Part shown: positions 33,285 to 43,248 of the stretch, piece after piece | How positions within the stretch are numbered: position 1 is the first letter of the stretch | Layout of the letters: each line of letters starts with the position of its first letter | From: a virus | Reading direction: 5' to 3' (one strand) | Length of the DNA stretch: 64,000 bases | Virus record (IMG/VR): IMGVR_UViG_3300044712_000792 | Span: 20,697-84,696 of that record | Notes under the pieces: model-generated | Seen by the model: only the letters and a program-made list of their open reading frames with translations | Databases searched by the model: none | What the model was told of the DNA's origin: nothing | Position numbers and translations under genes: made by a program

Positions 33285-35679
33285 ACTGTTTTTCAAAATC
33301 GGCTGTGCTATTGATATTTAGCTTCTTTATGGAGAAGTTCTTAACATTAACAGCAAAGTTCTTATCACCTGTTCTATACCATTTGCGATTTGAAGCTATC
33401 TTTTCTTTGACTGTTTCAAGTGTAATCTCTTCCCCTGCTGAAGCCATTTCTAATACTTGGCTTCTAACCATATCACCGCCAAATTTAGTGGCTAACAAAG
33501 CTACATCTTTCCTAGCTTGCACATCTTCTATGTCATCCATTTTAGAGAAATTTTCGCAGTAATTGGTTAGGATTTCTTTTGTTGTTTGTGTCTGTGAATT
33601 GTAGTATTGTTGTATGGAATTCTGTGAGGTATTAGCCCCTAGATTTTGTGGGTTATCATAAGACTTACCACCAGCATTAGTCTGTATTGTATTTGAAATA
33701 TTTGCTAGTTCCTCATTAGAGAATAGACCTAGAACACCACTATAAATACTACTTAATTCGCTTATAATACCACCAATCAAATTTCCAAAAATGGCGGCGA
33801 TACCCAAAGCACCCAATAACCATTCAAGGTAATTAGTTATCTTTAAGAAGGTTAAAGCTTGCTTTCTAGGAATAATGTCAACACTTATGGAAGATGGTGT
33901 TTCAACTAAACCCGTGGTTGAATTAAACTTAATACCACTTGAACTTGTTTGCAGTTCTGGTCCTACACATCCATCATCAGGACCTAAATTGGCAATTTTT
34001 AAAACCTTTAATTGATGTGTCCACATACCTTCATTCAATGTTTCTGATATACCATTAATCATATATATCCCTCTTATCCAAGGCAATAACGCTGGTGAGT
34101 ATTCATCAAAATCAATAGCGATAACTGTTCCTATCATAGTGCATAAGTCGGGGTCTCCAAGAACTTCTAAATTTCCACCAATACCTAACATAGCTACACT
34201 ATCTACGGACTTAACAGAATCCGCCTGCGCTTCATTAGTAGTGTCTTCTGGATTTGCTGGTGAATCTGTTTTAGGTAATGGTTTACAAGCAGCACCACCT
34301 TCTCCAGCAATTTGTTGCGTTCCTGTTGTTGTAGAATTTTCTTTCGGTAAATCTGTTTCTGGTATCTTTTGTTTTGGTATATTTTGAGGGCCGCCTCTAG
34401 CCACATATAGTCCGAACACATTATTAGAATCTAAATCAAATCTAATTACTGTAGCGTGTGGACTTCTTATTGGAGTGGCATATATGAAGTATTTTATTAC
34501 TTCTTGCTTACCTGGGATAGTATCAGAACTTATAGCAGTTTCTTCAGGGGCAACTGTAATAGCACAAAAAGTTGAATTCTTGGGAACACGAAAACTTTTT
34601 TTATCCTCTTCACCGATTCGTATTTTAAAAGCATCTGTGTCCGCAATGGTTGTCATCTGTACCCAACTCTCCCCATCAAAAACAAGATAATCAGTAGGGC
34701 TACCAGTCATACGACTACCAACAGTCATTTCTTTGAATTCATATTTTACCTTTTCTTCTGTTGGATAATCTGTTTTTACTTTGTCACAAATCCAAGACTT
34801 AAATGGTGCTGTTCCGGGGTTCCAGTCAGCAAAACTTTTAGCTTTGCCTTTCCAAACAGTAGTATCTCCGTTATAGGCAGATTGTGGCAAAAATGTCTCA
34901 TTTGTATTATCTGTAATTAAATAATACTTCCCACTTTTTCCAAATATATCATTACCAGCTTTATGTTGCATTTTCCAAGCTTCTATTAATGCTTGAGGGA
35001 ATGTTATATCTCCACTAGCACTATCAGTTCCAGATTGGTTTTGTGAATCTGGCGGTGCTAATTGCCAACAACTTATTGTTGTGTTCATTTTAGTAGAAAC
35101 TGAATCTACAAAAGTAAAGGTATAAGTAGCACCAAAATATTCAACATCTACTGTTAAATCAAACAAAGTCAAATCATCGCCTAAAGGTGCCCCGTAAGTA
35201 TCTAGATAAGTTGGGTCACTACTTTGCCAACCATAAACCATACTCATCATCACGCTAGCTTTATCACCATTTTTTAAAGCGTTCATATAGACATTCATTA
35301 AAGAACAATCTAGTAATCTACCTTGAGGGTCATAAATAATAAGTTTAACGGTATTTCCACCTTCCGATACATTCCTCTCAATATTGACTTGTCTTAAAAA
35401 GTTTCTTGTTTGTTTTCCATCATCTGTAACAAACATTCTATAAATGGCATCATCATACAAAACACTAGACTGTTCTTCACCTTCTTCAACTAAAATATCC
35501 CCAGAAGGGTTTGGGTACAATCTGATATATCCTATTTTATTATCATATTTATCAATCCATTTAAGTATTATGCGAATATCAGTTGTTATTACAGGGATAA
35601 AAGTATCAGAAGAAACTCTAGTAGCTTCTACTAAAGCTTCATTGTAAAGGGGGTAGCCGAAAGAGAATTGGGTTGCCAT
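33274..35679 (-). CDS. Baseplate hub protein (gp27/gpD-like), 801 aa
   Basis: Position next to the gp5-like spike gene, size and beta-rich N-terminal half (VKLIIYDPQGRLLDCSLMN, VEYFGATYTFTFVDS) fit a baseplate hub that the spike sits on. Residues ~440-500 are a low-complexity Pro/Thr/Ser linker. Around 610-650 a hydrophobic stretch (WLLGALGIAAIFGNLIGG) could be membrane-interacting during injection. The C terminus is charged and helical. The family call rests on gene order and fold pattern rather than a signature motif. Confidence 0.65.
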   Translation of the reverse strand: MATQFSFGYPLYNEALVEATRVSSDTFIPVITTDIRIILKWIDKYDNKIGYIRLYPNPSGDILVEEGEEQSSVLYDDAIYRMFVTDDGKQTRNFLRQVNIERNVSEGGNTVKLIIYDPQGRLLDCSLMNVYMNALKNGDKASVMMSMVYGWQSSDPTYLDTYGAPLGDDLTLFDLTVDVEYFGATYTFTFVDSVSTKMNTTISCWQLAPPDSQNQSGTDSASGDITFPQALIEAWKMQHKAGNDIFGKSGKYYLITDNTNETFLPQSAYNGDTTVWKGKAKSFADWNPGTAPFKSWICDKVKTDYPTEEKVKYEFKEMTVGSRMTGSPTDYLVFDGESWVQMTTIADTDAFKIRIGEEDKKSFRVPKNSTFCAITVAPEETAISSDTIPGKQEVIKYFIYATPIRSPHATVIRFDLDSNNVFGLYVARGGPQNIPKQKIPETDLPKENSTTTGTQQIAGEGGAACKPLPKTDSPANPEDTTNEAQADSVKSVDSVAMLGIGGNLEVLGDPDLCTMIGTVIAIDFDEYSPALLPWIRGIYMINGISETLNEGMWTHQLKVLKIANLGPDDGCVGPELQTSSSGIKFNSTTGLVETPSSISVDIIPRKQALTFLKITNYLEWLLGALGIAAIFGNLIGGIISELSSIYSGVLGLFSNEELANISNTIQTNAGGKSYDNPQNLGANTSQNSIQQYYNSQTQTTKEILTNYCENFSKMDDIEDVQARKDVALLATKFGGDMVRSQVLEMASAGEEITLETVKEKIASNRKWYRTGDKNFAVNVKNFSIKKLNINSTADFEKQSKS

Positions 35680-36632
35680 TATATTATACTCAAACTTCCT
35701 GTAAGTGTAGCCATACCAGTAATTTTAATGGTTGGGGCAGTTATGGTTAATAGAGGGGTTGTCATTGTTATTGAAGTGGTGGCGGTGTCAGTAATTGTAG
35801 TGCCTTCAATAGAGGTCATACAAGATTCATTTCCTACCATAGTTTGAACCATACCTTGAACTGTTGAATTTTGAGTTCCTGTGATAGAACAATCTTGCGT
35901 GGCTATGGCAGTAATATCTTCTTTAGCTGTCATAAATATGTTCTTTGCCATTAATGTTAAAGTCTCTTTACACATAATAGTAATATTGTCATTTTCGGCA
36001 TCCATAAGGATTGTATTACCATGTTTATCAAGTGCTTGGATTCTACAACCCTTTTGCCCTTCGTAAATAGTGATTTCATTGCCTTTAGCACCACAACAAG
36101 TAATAAGTTCTTCGTCTTTCTGGTCAGAGATTATAACCTTACGATTACCTGGGGTTCTTAACTCTATTTGATAATGGTCTTTTTCTTCTCTGCATTGTAT
36201 TATATGACCGTTTGGAGTCTGCCAACCCCAAGCATTAGGAACTACACCATCTCCTTCATATCTGTCATAAGCCTCAATAGATTTAGTATCTTGCTGATAC
36301 CACCCACCAATTATTACAGCATTGTCATTGGCATTTACCGAAGGTTCAAATAAAACGAATACTTTTGCACCAGTAGGATAAGGTAGGTAAGAACCATACT
36401 TTTTACCGCTCTCCTGACCTCCACCAAAGGCATTCATTGTCCAAGCCCATACCGATTGCTTGTCTGGAGCTATAGATGGCGTTAAACCCTCAATAAGCAC
36501 CTTAACACGCCCAAACTTGTCTGGGTCTACATTGTCAACTATTACACCACGATACAGAACTCCTCTTTTGGGGAATTCAGCATCTTGGTTAATCCATTTA
36601 AAATATTTTGCTTGTAATGCATCAACAGGCAT
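35679..36632 (-). CDS. Baseplate spike, gp5/VgrG-like (317 aa)
   Basis: The N-terminal OB-fold is clear: RGVIVDNVDPDKFGRVKVLI, then PTGAKVFVLFEPSVNAND and VIIGGWYQQD. Residues ~130-317 become a repetitive beta-helix with short valine/threonine/isoleucine strands (ITDTATTSITMTTPLLTI), the spike needle. There is no lysozyme domain, unlike T4 gp5. It pierces the host envelope at contraction, with the PAAR-like protein (51400) as likely tip. AAAGGA lies ahead of the ATG. Confidence 0.88.
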   Translation of the reverse strand: MPVDALQAKYFKWINQDAEFPKRGVLYRGVIVDNVDPDKFGRVKVLIEGLTPSIAPDKQSVWAWTMNAFGGGQESGKKYGSYLPYPTGAKVFVLFEPSVNANDNAVIIGGWYQQDTKSIEAYDRYEGDGVVPNAWGWQTPNGHIIQCREEKDHYQIELRTPGNRKVIISDQKDEELITCCGAKGNEITIYEGQKGCRIQALDKHGNTILMDAENDNITIMCKETLTLMAKNIFMTAKEDITAIATQDCSITGTQNSTVQGMVQTMVGNESCMTSIEGTTITDTATTSITMTTPLLTITAPTIKITGMATLTGSLSII

Positions 36633-36653
36633 TATTTATCCTTTCAAATTATA

Positions 36654-37121
36654 TTACTTTGCCCCTAATTCAAGTAATTTTGCCTTAATTTTTTCAAGAG
36701 GTGCTATATCACTATGTTGAGTATTTTTGATGTTATTCAATACTCTATTTACTCGCCCTAAAATAGTCTCAAACGATTCTTTTGATATATGGTTTATGTT
36801 TATATTTATGTTATGTTCTTTTGCCATATTTAACAAAGTAAGAGTATTCTTATGTTTGTTCCAAGATACAGATAAATATAAAACACTATTACCAGCTTTA
36901 GTTACATAAGCCAAGTTGGTCTTTAAAGTATCTGCGTTTCTTATAAGGATATCTGCCATTTTATCCTGAATACCAGGTTGGTAACTCATACATACTAGGA
37001 GTGGGGGATAATCATTGACCGTTCGTTTGTAGTTTACATTAACCCCTTCTTCAATACAGCAAATAAATTCGTAGAAATTACCATCGTTAATTGCTTTTAG
37101 AAATCTCTCTTCTAGTTTCAT
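36654..37121 (-). CDS. Ankyrin-repeat protein (155 aa)
   Basis: Repeats include CIEEGVNVNYKR, a unit with NADTLKTNLAYVTKAGNSV, and NMAKEHNINININ, ending LKAKLLELGAK. This is the family's characteristic layout, in which the helix-2 segment runs 'Asn-Ala-Lys-x-Leu-Lys-Leu-Asp-Val-Asn'. Its start overlaps the neighbouring ankyrin gene's stop by four bases. Confidence 0.8.
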   Translation of the reverse strand: MKLEERFLKAINDGNFYEFICCIEEGVNVNYKRTVNDYPPLLVCMSYQPGIQDKMADILIRNADTLKTNLAYVTKAGNSVLYLSVSWNKHKNTLTLLNMAKEHNINININHISKESFETILGRVNRVLNNIKNTQHSDIAPLEKIKAKLLELGAK

Positions 37122-37594
37122 TTTTTCAACTCTTTTTTTCTTTTAGCACCGAGTTCTACCAATTTCTCCCTAACTTGTTCAATATCATGTTCTCTCCACC
37201 CTGCTGGTAAATCGTGATACATAATATCTAAAGGAGTTGCATTCACATCATTGCTTACATTATTAACATTTAATCCTATTCTTTTAGCGTTATTTAACAA
37301 GTACAAAGTGAATTCCAAGTTAGCTTTGTACAACGACCAACTTAATACGGTATTGCCTCCAAGAGTTCTTTGGTTGACAGCTAACTTTAATTTGTCAGCA
37401 CTATCTATCAATAACATAGCAAATTTGGTTCTGTATCTGTCTATACAAGAAACAAGTATTGGCTGGCCAAACTGTAAACCATATTCATTAACATTTATAC
37501 CACTTTCAACACACATAATAAACTTATATATGTTATTATTAATAATGGCTTCGTGTAAATCGTATAAGTTATACTTATACTCCTTTATTTTCAC
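37118..37594 (-). CDS. Ankyrin-repeat protein (158 aa)
   Basis: Repeats: CVESGINVNEYG, DSADKLKLAVNQRTLGGNT and NNAKRIGLNVNNVSNDVNA, with a capping VREKLVELGAKRK. GTG start with GGAG upstream. It is paired with the ankyrin gene at 36654 (four-base overlap), which probably arose by local duplication. Confidence 0.83.
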   Translation of the reverse strand: MKIKEYKYNLYDLHEAIINNNIYKFIMCVESGINVNEYGLQFGQPILVSCIDRYRTKFAMLLIDSADKLKLAVNQRTLGGNTVLSWSLYKANLEFTLYLLNNAKRIGLNVNNVSNDVNATPLDIMYHDLPAGWREHDIEQVREKLVELGAKRKKELKK

Positions 37595-40500
37595 TTATAT
37601 CTCCAACACAAATACTTGTTGCATAACTTGATATTCTCCTTGGTATTTCGGGAATAAGACCACCTTTATTATGTTCTCTCCTGCTATTAAATAAGAGATA
37701 AGGTCTATTGTGGTGGACATACTAGTATGTAGCTTACTCAATGAACCAAATGTACCACTAGCAAATAGGTCTACATCATTAACAAAAACTGAAATATTCT
37801 TGAAAATACCTTGTTCTATTGAGTTCACATATAGAACTTCTCCTAATATAGAGAATACACCAAGACATTGTTTCGGTTCATTAATTGTAACAGGAATCCT
37901 AGTCAATCCTCCAAGTTTTCCATACCACTTTCTATTATAGAAGCCGTCCTTATCTACAAACAAGCAATCTCCTTCTGCTGGAACTTTTAAGTAAATGCTT
38001 CCAGAGAAAGAAGTTGTGCCGTAGTTCTTTTGTAGATTTACCATATTCAAATATGAGTTCTTAATCATAGTATATGAATCGGAAGTATCTACAAAATATC
38101 CATTCTTCCATTTGTTCATACCCCAATAATCTTCAATATCGCAATAATAGACAGCAGACTGATTGCTTCTAAATGACAATACGCCATCATAGACATTGTT
38201 AAATTCTATTGTAGTATTTGGTTCAACATCAATATATGAACCTGAAATTTCTATTACAGACCCATTATACATATTTGCAGATGAAAGAACAACACTATCC
38301 TTAAGTATCTCACCAGTTACGATATAACTAGATGTATCTACTGTAGCTGTTATTACAAATGTTTGGGTTGTTCCAATACTGGTGATAGTTTTCGTAAGAG
38401 CTAAAGGTGTTATAGTTGTAGGGCTAGGACTTATTGTATCATAGCCTGCGGTTGCTGTTCCAGTTCCAGATATTCTAATTAAATTACCAGAAACACTAGG
38501 AATTCCAACTACTGTGAAAAATGCTACTGTTCCACTTAATGTAGTCGTAAGAGTTCCTGTTGCGGCTGTTGTTCCTATTGTGTAAGTATCCCCTGCTGTG
38601 GCTTCCATAGTCCCTGTTGTCGTTATAACATAGCTACTTGTTGTTGCTGGATATGTGAACTTATAGCCATTCTTAACAGCCTTAAAAGTATAAGCCCCAG
38701 GATTTAATGTGAAATTGGCTAATCCGCTAGTATTTGTCCTAAAAACACCAACAACATCATCTGTATTATAATGTGATAACTCTGAAACCAAATCAACATT
38801 TTCTATTGGATTGGCACTAGCGTCAACAACAGAGATTACACCAGAAGCTGCACTAGTCAAAACATTAGCTGTTATAGTTACTCCTTTATCTGTATTTGTA
38901 TTGACTGTTATAGGTGCGGGCTGTGGAGTTCCATCTATGATAAAGCTATAATAATTCGTTTGTGTTGGGTAGACAAAACATTGTAAGGTATACACATTAG
39001 CATCTTCCACATCAATACTGAAATTACCCGTGGCTGTGGTAGTATCTATTTTAACATATCTATTAAAATCAACTGTGCCAGAATCATTGGTTTTGCTTAT
39101 GATATGGACATAGGCGTTTTTACCTATACCAAGACCATTAACAACACCAGATAGAGTTACTATGTTTGATGCTGAAGAAGGTGCTGTAAAGCTGTAAGTA
39201 GTATTAGCACCATTAACATATACATCCATAGAAACCGGATAAGCACTAACATCTGTTACGAGTTTGTATAGCCCGTTTTCTGCTGTAATAGTATATGTTC
39301 CATTTCTTGATGTTAAGCTAAAATTGTTTGCCTCATAAGTAGTAATACCTGTTGCTTGTGATGTATCGTAATAGCTTGATTTATAAGACTTTGTAACAGT
39401 ATAATCTACCGAACTTATTGTGGCACTTGAACCTTCCCAAAGACTATCACCCCAAGCATCATTATCTATTTCTGGTGCTACAAATAATACTGTCTTACCA
39501 TCACAAGGTTTATAATCCAAAATCCTATGTGTTGGTGAAAGTCTGTCTGATTGTGATAATTGGAAATAAGGTATGTAAGTAGTATCATAACTTGATGCTG
39601 CTGTTGAATGAACTCCTAGAATTCCTGTTTTAAAATCAACTTCAGTAACGGTAGAAGAATCTCCGGCGGCATTACAAGTTGCGGTTATAACCATAGTTTC
39701 GTTTTTAGGTATCATTGGAACTACTGTTGTTCCTGTTGACATAATCCTATAAAATTCAGCACCACTATTATTTGGAGTTCTGAAAAACATTACTTTATCC
39801 CAATCGGCATTTGCAGTTACAGTCAATGTAGCAGAGAAATTACTAGCAGCAGTAATAGTTGCTGATTGTATTAGTTCTGATATACCACCACTTGCATACA
39901 TAACCATATACCCAAATCTATAACTACCAGCCACTATGTTTCCACCAGTAGCAGTTGTAACTTGTAATGTAGCTGTGGGTTTTATTGGAACATAGAAATT
40001 GCTATCCAATGTTAAGTTTGAAATTGTGGTATCTAGAACATCTCCATATTTAGTAAATACTCCAATCATTGGCATATTGGGTGCTATAAACACATCTTTA
40101 GCCCAAGGATAGGTCAATGCCAAATTCTTTCCATATATCTTGTAGTCATTATAATCCAATTCAAGGACAATATCATCAAAATAGAATGGTCTAAAAGTTG
40201 CTATCGTTGCAGTTCCATCTATTGTTTCAGCAGTATTATATGTTAGTATAGTTTCAGTCCCAGAAGGTGTAGCACTTGTTAAATCAATTAATTGCTTTCT
40301 TGAATCTTGTAAATAATAATTTATTATGTCTATATCAAGTGGTTGGTCTATTGTAGCTTTGTTGTATGGGGTTGTGTCGTCTAAAGTTAATGTGACTGGT
40401 GTTGTTAAAGATACTTCATAATTCGCATTTACATTAGAGTCTGGTTCTGGTAAACATTCTATTAATTCACTTGTTTCGCTTCTCCACTTCTCCTTATAAT

Positions 40501-41632
40501 CAAAATCAACTTCAAGCAATCTTAATGTAGATTTTAGGCTTGATACTCTTCCTTTTAGTTTAAGTAATGGGAATAAATATCTAGCTTGCCAACGCCATAT
40601 TTCAGAGTTTTGAGTTAAAGTACTCCAACCCAAATTTCTTAACAAGTAAGGAAGCCAACCATCAGGACATTCTAAATAATCAATTAGTGCTAATAAATCC
40701 CCATCTGTATATACGCCTTGATAGAAAGTTGTTACGCTATCCCAAAAGCCATTTAGGTGTTGGTAGTTATCTGTTTCTTTATAGATTGAAGGGATATACC
40801 TAAACATTTGTTTCTTGAACTTATAGTATTTCCCAAAATCATCATTATATGAAATTGTCTGTAAAGGCATTTCTGTTTCACCAGAAGTAGTAAATGGTTC
40901 ATATGCTGGTGAATATGCGTAAACACTTACAGGACAACCAGTTTTCCAAGTGTGGTTAGTAAGGACATTTAATACTCCGCTTTGTGGCGAAGTAAATACA
41001 ACATCAAAAGTTGTAGTGTTATCAACAATCGTATATGTAGCAGACAATTCTTTACCATAGAAATCCGTTATAGTAAGACCGAAATATTGATTGTAGGCAA
41101 AGTCAATAGTCCAAGTTGCTTCTGCTGTGTTCTGCGTATGTTCGTGAATTGACACACTTGCAGAAGAAAAATATGTCATACTGTTATTAAGGAAGTCATA
41201 AGGAGGTGTGACATAAGTAGGGTAAATAACTTCAAGACTATATCTGCTAATCTTCTGAACCCTATAGATTTCAGCACCTATTAAGGCTACAAAATCAACA
41301 GGCATATTTGAAGTATCTGTATAAATGATTGTGTCACCATTTACAAAGTCATCAGTCAAATAAGTAACTGGAACAAAATCTCCTTCTACTTTGAAATAAC
41401 AGATTGGGGCATATCCAGTTGTCCCTGGTATCATACGCCAAGCATATTCATCTGTGGCATCAAGTTCAGAGTATAGAACATACTTTTCTGAATAATACAT
41501 CTCTTCATCATACATTTTTAAGTAACCTGTTGCTGGAAGCTTTTCTATATCTTCTTCATACAACACAGCCATAATGTTGCTTTTATGATAAACAAGAGTA
41601 AAATTCTTTTGAGTAATTTCTATTGCATTCAT
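37595..41632 (-). CDS. Large tail protein: gpI-like domain fused to adhesin-like beta domains (1345 aa)
   Basis: Residues ~270-375 match phage tail protein I (FRYIPSIYKETDNYQHLNGF, ALIDYLECPDGWLPYL, LFPLLKLKGRVSSLKSTLRL), a baseplate-fibre connector. Residues 163-226 carry the same beta domain as the gp15-like protein (EHTQNTAEATWTIDF). The C-terminal ~900 residues are Thr/Ser/Val-rich beta repeats, including a carboxypeptidase-regulatory-like unit (PGAYTFKAVKNGYKF). I infer a baseplate protein extended into a receptor- or glycan-binding fibre. Confidence 0.72.
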   Translation of the reverse strand: MNAIEITQKNFTLVYHKSNIMAVLYEEDIEKLPATGYLKMYDEEMYYSEKYVLYSELDATDEYAWRMIPGTTGYAPICYFKVEGDFVPVTYLTDDFVNGDTIIYTDTSNMPVDFVALIGAEIYRVQKISRYSLEVIYPTYVTPPYDFLNNSMTYFSSASVSIHEHTQNTAEATWTIDFAYNQYFGLTITDFYGKELSATYTIVDNTTTFDVVFTSPQSGVLNVLTNHTWKTGCPVSVYAYSPAYEPFTTSGETEMPLQTISYNDDFGKYYKFKKQMFRYIPSIYKETDNYQHLNGFWDSVTTFYQGVYTDGDLLALIDYLECPDGWLPYLLRNLGWSTLTQNSEIWRWQARYLFPLLKLKGRVSSLKSTLRLLEVDFDYKEKWRSETSELIECLPEPDSNVNANYEVSLTTPVTLTLDDTTPYNKATIDQPLDIDIINYYLQDSRKQLIDLTSATPSGTETILTYNTAETIDGTATIATFRPFYFDDIVLELDYNDYKIYGKNLALTYPWAKDVFIAPNMPMIGVFTKYGDVLDTTISNLTLDSNFYVPIKPTATLQVTTATGGNIVAGSYRFGYMVMYASGGISELIQSATITAASNFSATLTVTANADWDKVMFFRTPNNSGAEFYRIMSTGTTVVPMIPKNETMVITATCNAAGDSSTVTEVDFKTGILGVHSTAASSYDTTYIPYFQLSQSDRLSPTHRILDYKPCDGKTVLFVAPEIDNDAWGDSLWEGSSATISSVDYTVTKSYKSSYYDTSQATGITTYEANNFSLTSRNGTYTITAENGLYKLVTDVSAYPVSMDVYVNGANTTYSFTAPSSASNIVTLSGVVNGLGIGKNAYVHIISKTNDSGTVDFNRYVKIDTTTATGNFSIDVEDANVYTLQCFVYPTQTNYYSFIIDGTPQPAPITVNTNTDKGVTITANVLTSAASGVISVVDASANPIENVDLVSELSHYNTDDVVGVFRTNTSGLANFTLNPGAYTFKAVKNGYKFTYPATTSSYVITTTGTMEATAGDTYTIGTTAATGTLTTTLSGTVAFFTVVGIPSVSGNLIRISGTGTATAGYDTISPSPTTITPLALTKTITSIGTTQTFVITATVDTSSYIVTGEILKDSVVLSSANMYNGSVIEISGSYIDVEPNTTIEFNNVYDGVLSFRSNQSAVYYCDIEDYWGMNKWKNGYFVDTSDSYTMIKNSYLNMVNLQKNYGTTSFSGSIYLKVPAEGDCLFVDKDGFYNRKWYGKLGGLTRIPVTINEPKQCLGVFSILGEVLYVNSIEQGIFKNISVFVNDVDLFASGTFGSLSKLHTSMSTTIDLISYLIAGENIIKVVLFPKYQGEYQVMQQVFVLEI

Positions 41633-41635
41633 CTA

Positions 41636-42703
41636 TTATTTCCTTGCTTTAAGTATTATATTACGTTGCCTTACTGATGCATGTTCTTTTCCGTATTTTG
41701 TGAGTTTAGCCCCATTGTTTATTAAAATGTCAATAAGGTTATCATAACCCTGATATATTACCCAATCCAACAATGTCTTACCTTCATATTTTGTATTTAC
41801 ATCGCCACCGTTTTTCAGCATTATTGAAAGTGCCCAACTATTTGTGTTTGTTATAACTAACTTTGTTAATAGTGGTTGACTACCAACCTTCATATTAGGT
41901 ATGTCTACCCCATTGGTTTTAGCGGTTTTAACAATATTTTCAATAATAATAACAGGTAAATAATGCACAAGAAGATAATAAAATTCCATTGGAAATTTTG
42001 CCGCTAAAAATGCGTATACTTGTTCTGGCACTTCTTCCAAATTATCCACACCATCAACATAGTTATTTCTATCAAAGAATAAAACACTTTCATCGCTAGA
42101 TATGTTAATAAAATACATAGTATAAAGGTCTTTTTTGTTTTGACATAGAATCAAATGTTCGTCTTGGTCTTGAACATATTCATAAAACCAATTTCTATCA
42201 ACATCAGGAATACCAATACAAAAAGCACTAACCTTTTTATCACTAGACTTTTTAGCATATTCCCTTTGTGGTTGCCCAAAAAAGATAGCAGCTTCAGGCT
42301 TAAACAGGTCTATAAAGTAATAATCTTTTGTTTCAAATAACAACTTTGCTTCAGATGGAAATTTCTTAAGTCCAATACCCACAAAATCAGCAGGACTTTT
42401 AAATTTGTTAAGCTGTTCAAGAATTTTTTGTTCTGCTGTCTTGAAATCAGAATACATTTTGTTGCTTATATCTTTAACTAAAAGCTTTGGGTTGTTCTTG
42501 TTTTGTTCCAATACTTTTATGAAATCAGTTATATTGTCCATTTCAATCTTTTGCGTTTTATGCCATTCAGCAATCCTAGCAAAATATTTATGCTGAATAC
42601 CAGTTGGGTCCAGGTCCTCATATAAACTAATTTCTCTAGGAGTTAGGTTAAACTTCTTAATAGCATTTTTTACAATTGCGGATTCTACTATGTATTGTTT
42701 CAT
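41636..42703 (-). CDS. WCIG-type domain protein fused to ankyrin repeats (355 aa)
   Basis: N terminus MKQYIVESA has I-V-E before Ser, like the giants' N termini. Then YEDLDPTGIQHKYFARIAEW, ETKDYYFIDLFKPEAAIFF and SAFCIGIPD (Cys162) place it in the giant-protein family. Residues ~268-345 are ankyrin repeats (MLKNGGDVNTKYEGKTLL, ILINNGAKLTKYGK). It thus joins the two accessory families of this phage in one chain. Overlaps the next ankyrin gene by four bases. Confidence 0.82.
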   Translation of the reverse strand: MKQYIVESAIVKNAIKKFNLTPREISLYEDLDPTGIQHKYFARIAEWHKTQKIEMDNITDFIKVLEQNKNNPKLLVKDISNKMYSDFKTAEQKILEQLNKFKSPADFVGIGLKKFPSEAKLLFETKDYYFIDLFKPEAAIFFGQPQREYAKKSSDKKVSAFCIGIPDVDRNWFYEYVQDQDEHLILCQNKKDLYTMYFINISSDESVLFFDRNNYVDGVDNLEEVPEQVYAFLAAKFPMEFYYLLVHYLPVIIIENIVKTAKTNGVDIPNMKVGSQPLLTKLVITNTNSWALSIMLKNGGDVNTKYEGKTLLDWVIYQGYDNLIDILINNGAKLTKYGKEHASVRQRNIILKARK

Positions 42704-43248
42704 TCGTCTACCCCTGCGTATTTATCTAACAAATTTCTAATTGGGAAGTAATTAATGTGATTTTTCAGCTCGTCCAAAGAATTATAATCCTCTTCTTCCA
42801 CAACAGCACCATTTTCAAGTAATAATCTAACCATCTCTACATTCATATTCCAAATAGCGAAAGTTAAAGGCCCTGAACCACTCCTATTTTTTACATTAAC
42901 ATTACAACCTAAATTGAACATCATTTTTGCTATCTTAAAAATAAGATTCTCGTCATCTTTGTTGACCCCTCGTTTCCCAACCAACATACTTATAGATGTT
43001 GCACCATCAAGAGATTTCTTGTTTACATTTAGCTTAAGCTCTTTGGCATTACGCAATAACAACATAACTATATCATAATACTGATGTTTTATACAAGTTG
43101 TAAGCAATGTGTTACCCCAATCATTCGGAAGTGAAAAATTTACATCTCCGCCATTTTCTATATAAGTAATTACATCCACTAAACAAGGAAGCCCCTGTAA
43201 TATGTTTTTTTGTATTTTGTCTTGTAAAGCCTTATGTTCTTCTGTCAT
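42700..43248 (-). CDS. Ankyrin-repeat protein (182 aa)
   Basis: Repeats: YIENGGDVNFSLPNDWGNT, RNAKELKLNVNKKSLDGAT and NLGCNVNVKNRSGSGPL, then LLLENGAVVEEED. It overlaps both neighbours by four bases, forming a run of three coupled genes (43661, 43248, 42703) that all carry ankyrin repeats. Confidence 0.87.
   Translation of the reverse strand: MTEEHKALQDKIQKNILQGLPCLVDVITYIENGGDVNFSLPNDWGNTLLTTCIKHQYYDIVMLLLRNAKELKLNVNKKSLDGATSISMLVGKRGVNKDDENLIFKIAKMMFNLGCNVNVKNRSGSGPLTFAIWNMNVEMVRLLLENGAVVEEEDYNSLDELKNHINYFPIRNLLDKYAGVDE

Noticed and set aside
33274-35679. Tape-measure protein as an alternative call for the hub gene
   Set aside because: The protein is beta-rich with a Pro/Thr linker rather than a long helix, and it neighbours the gp5-like spike.
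37251-37631. 126-codon + strand frame across ankyrin genes
   Set aside because: Antisense to a coupled pair of ankyrin genes with good start signals; no support of its own.
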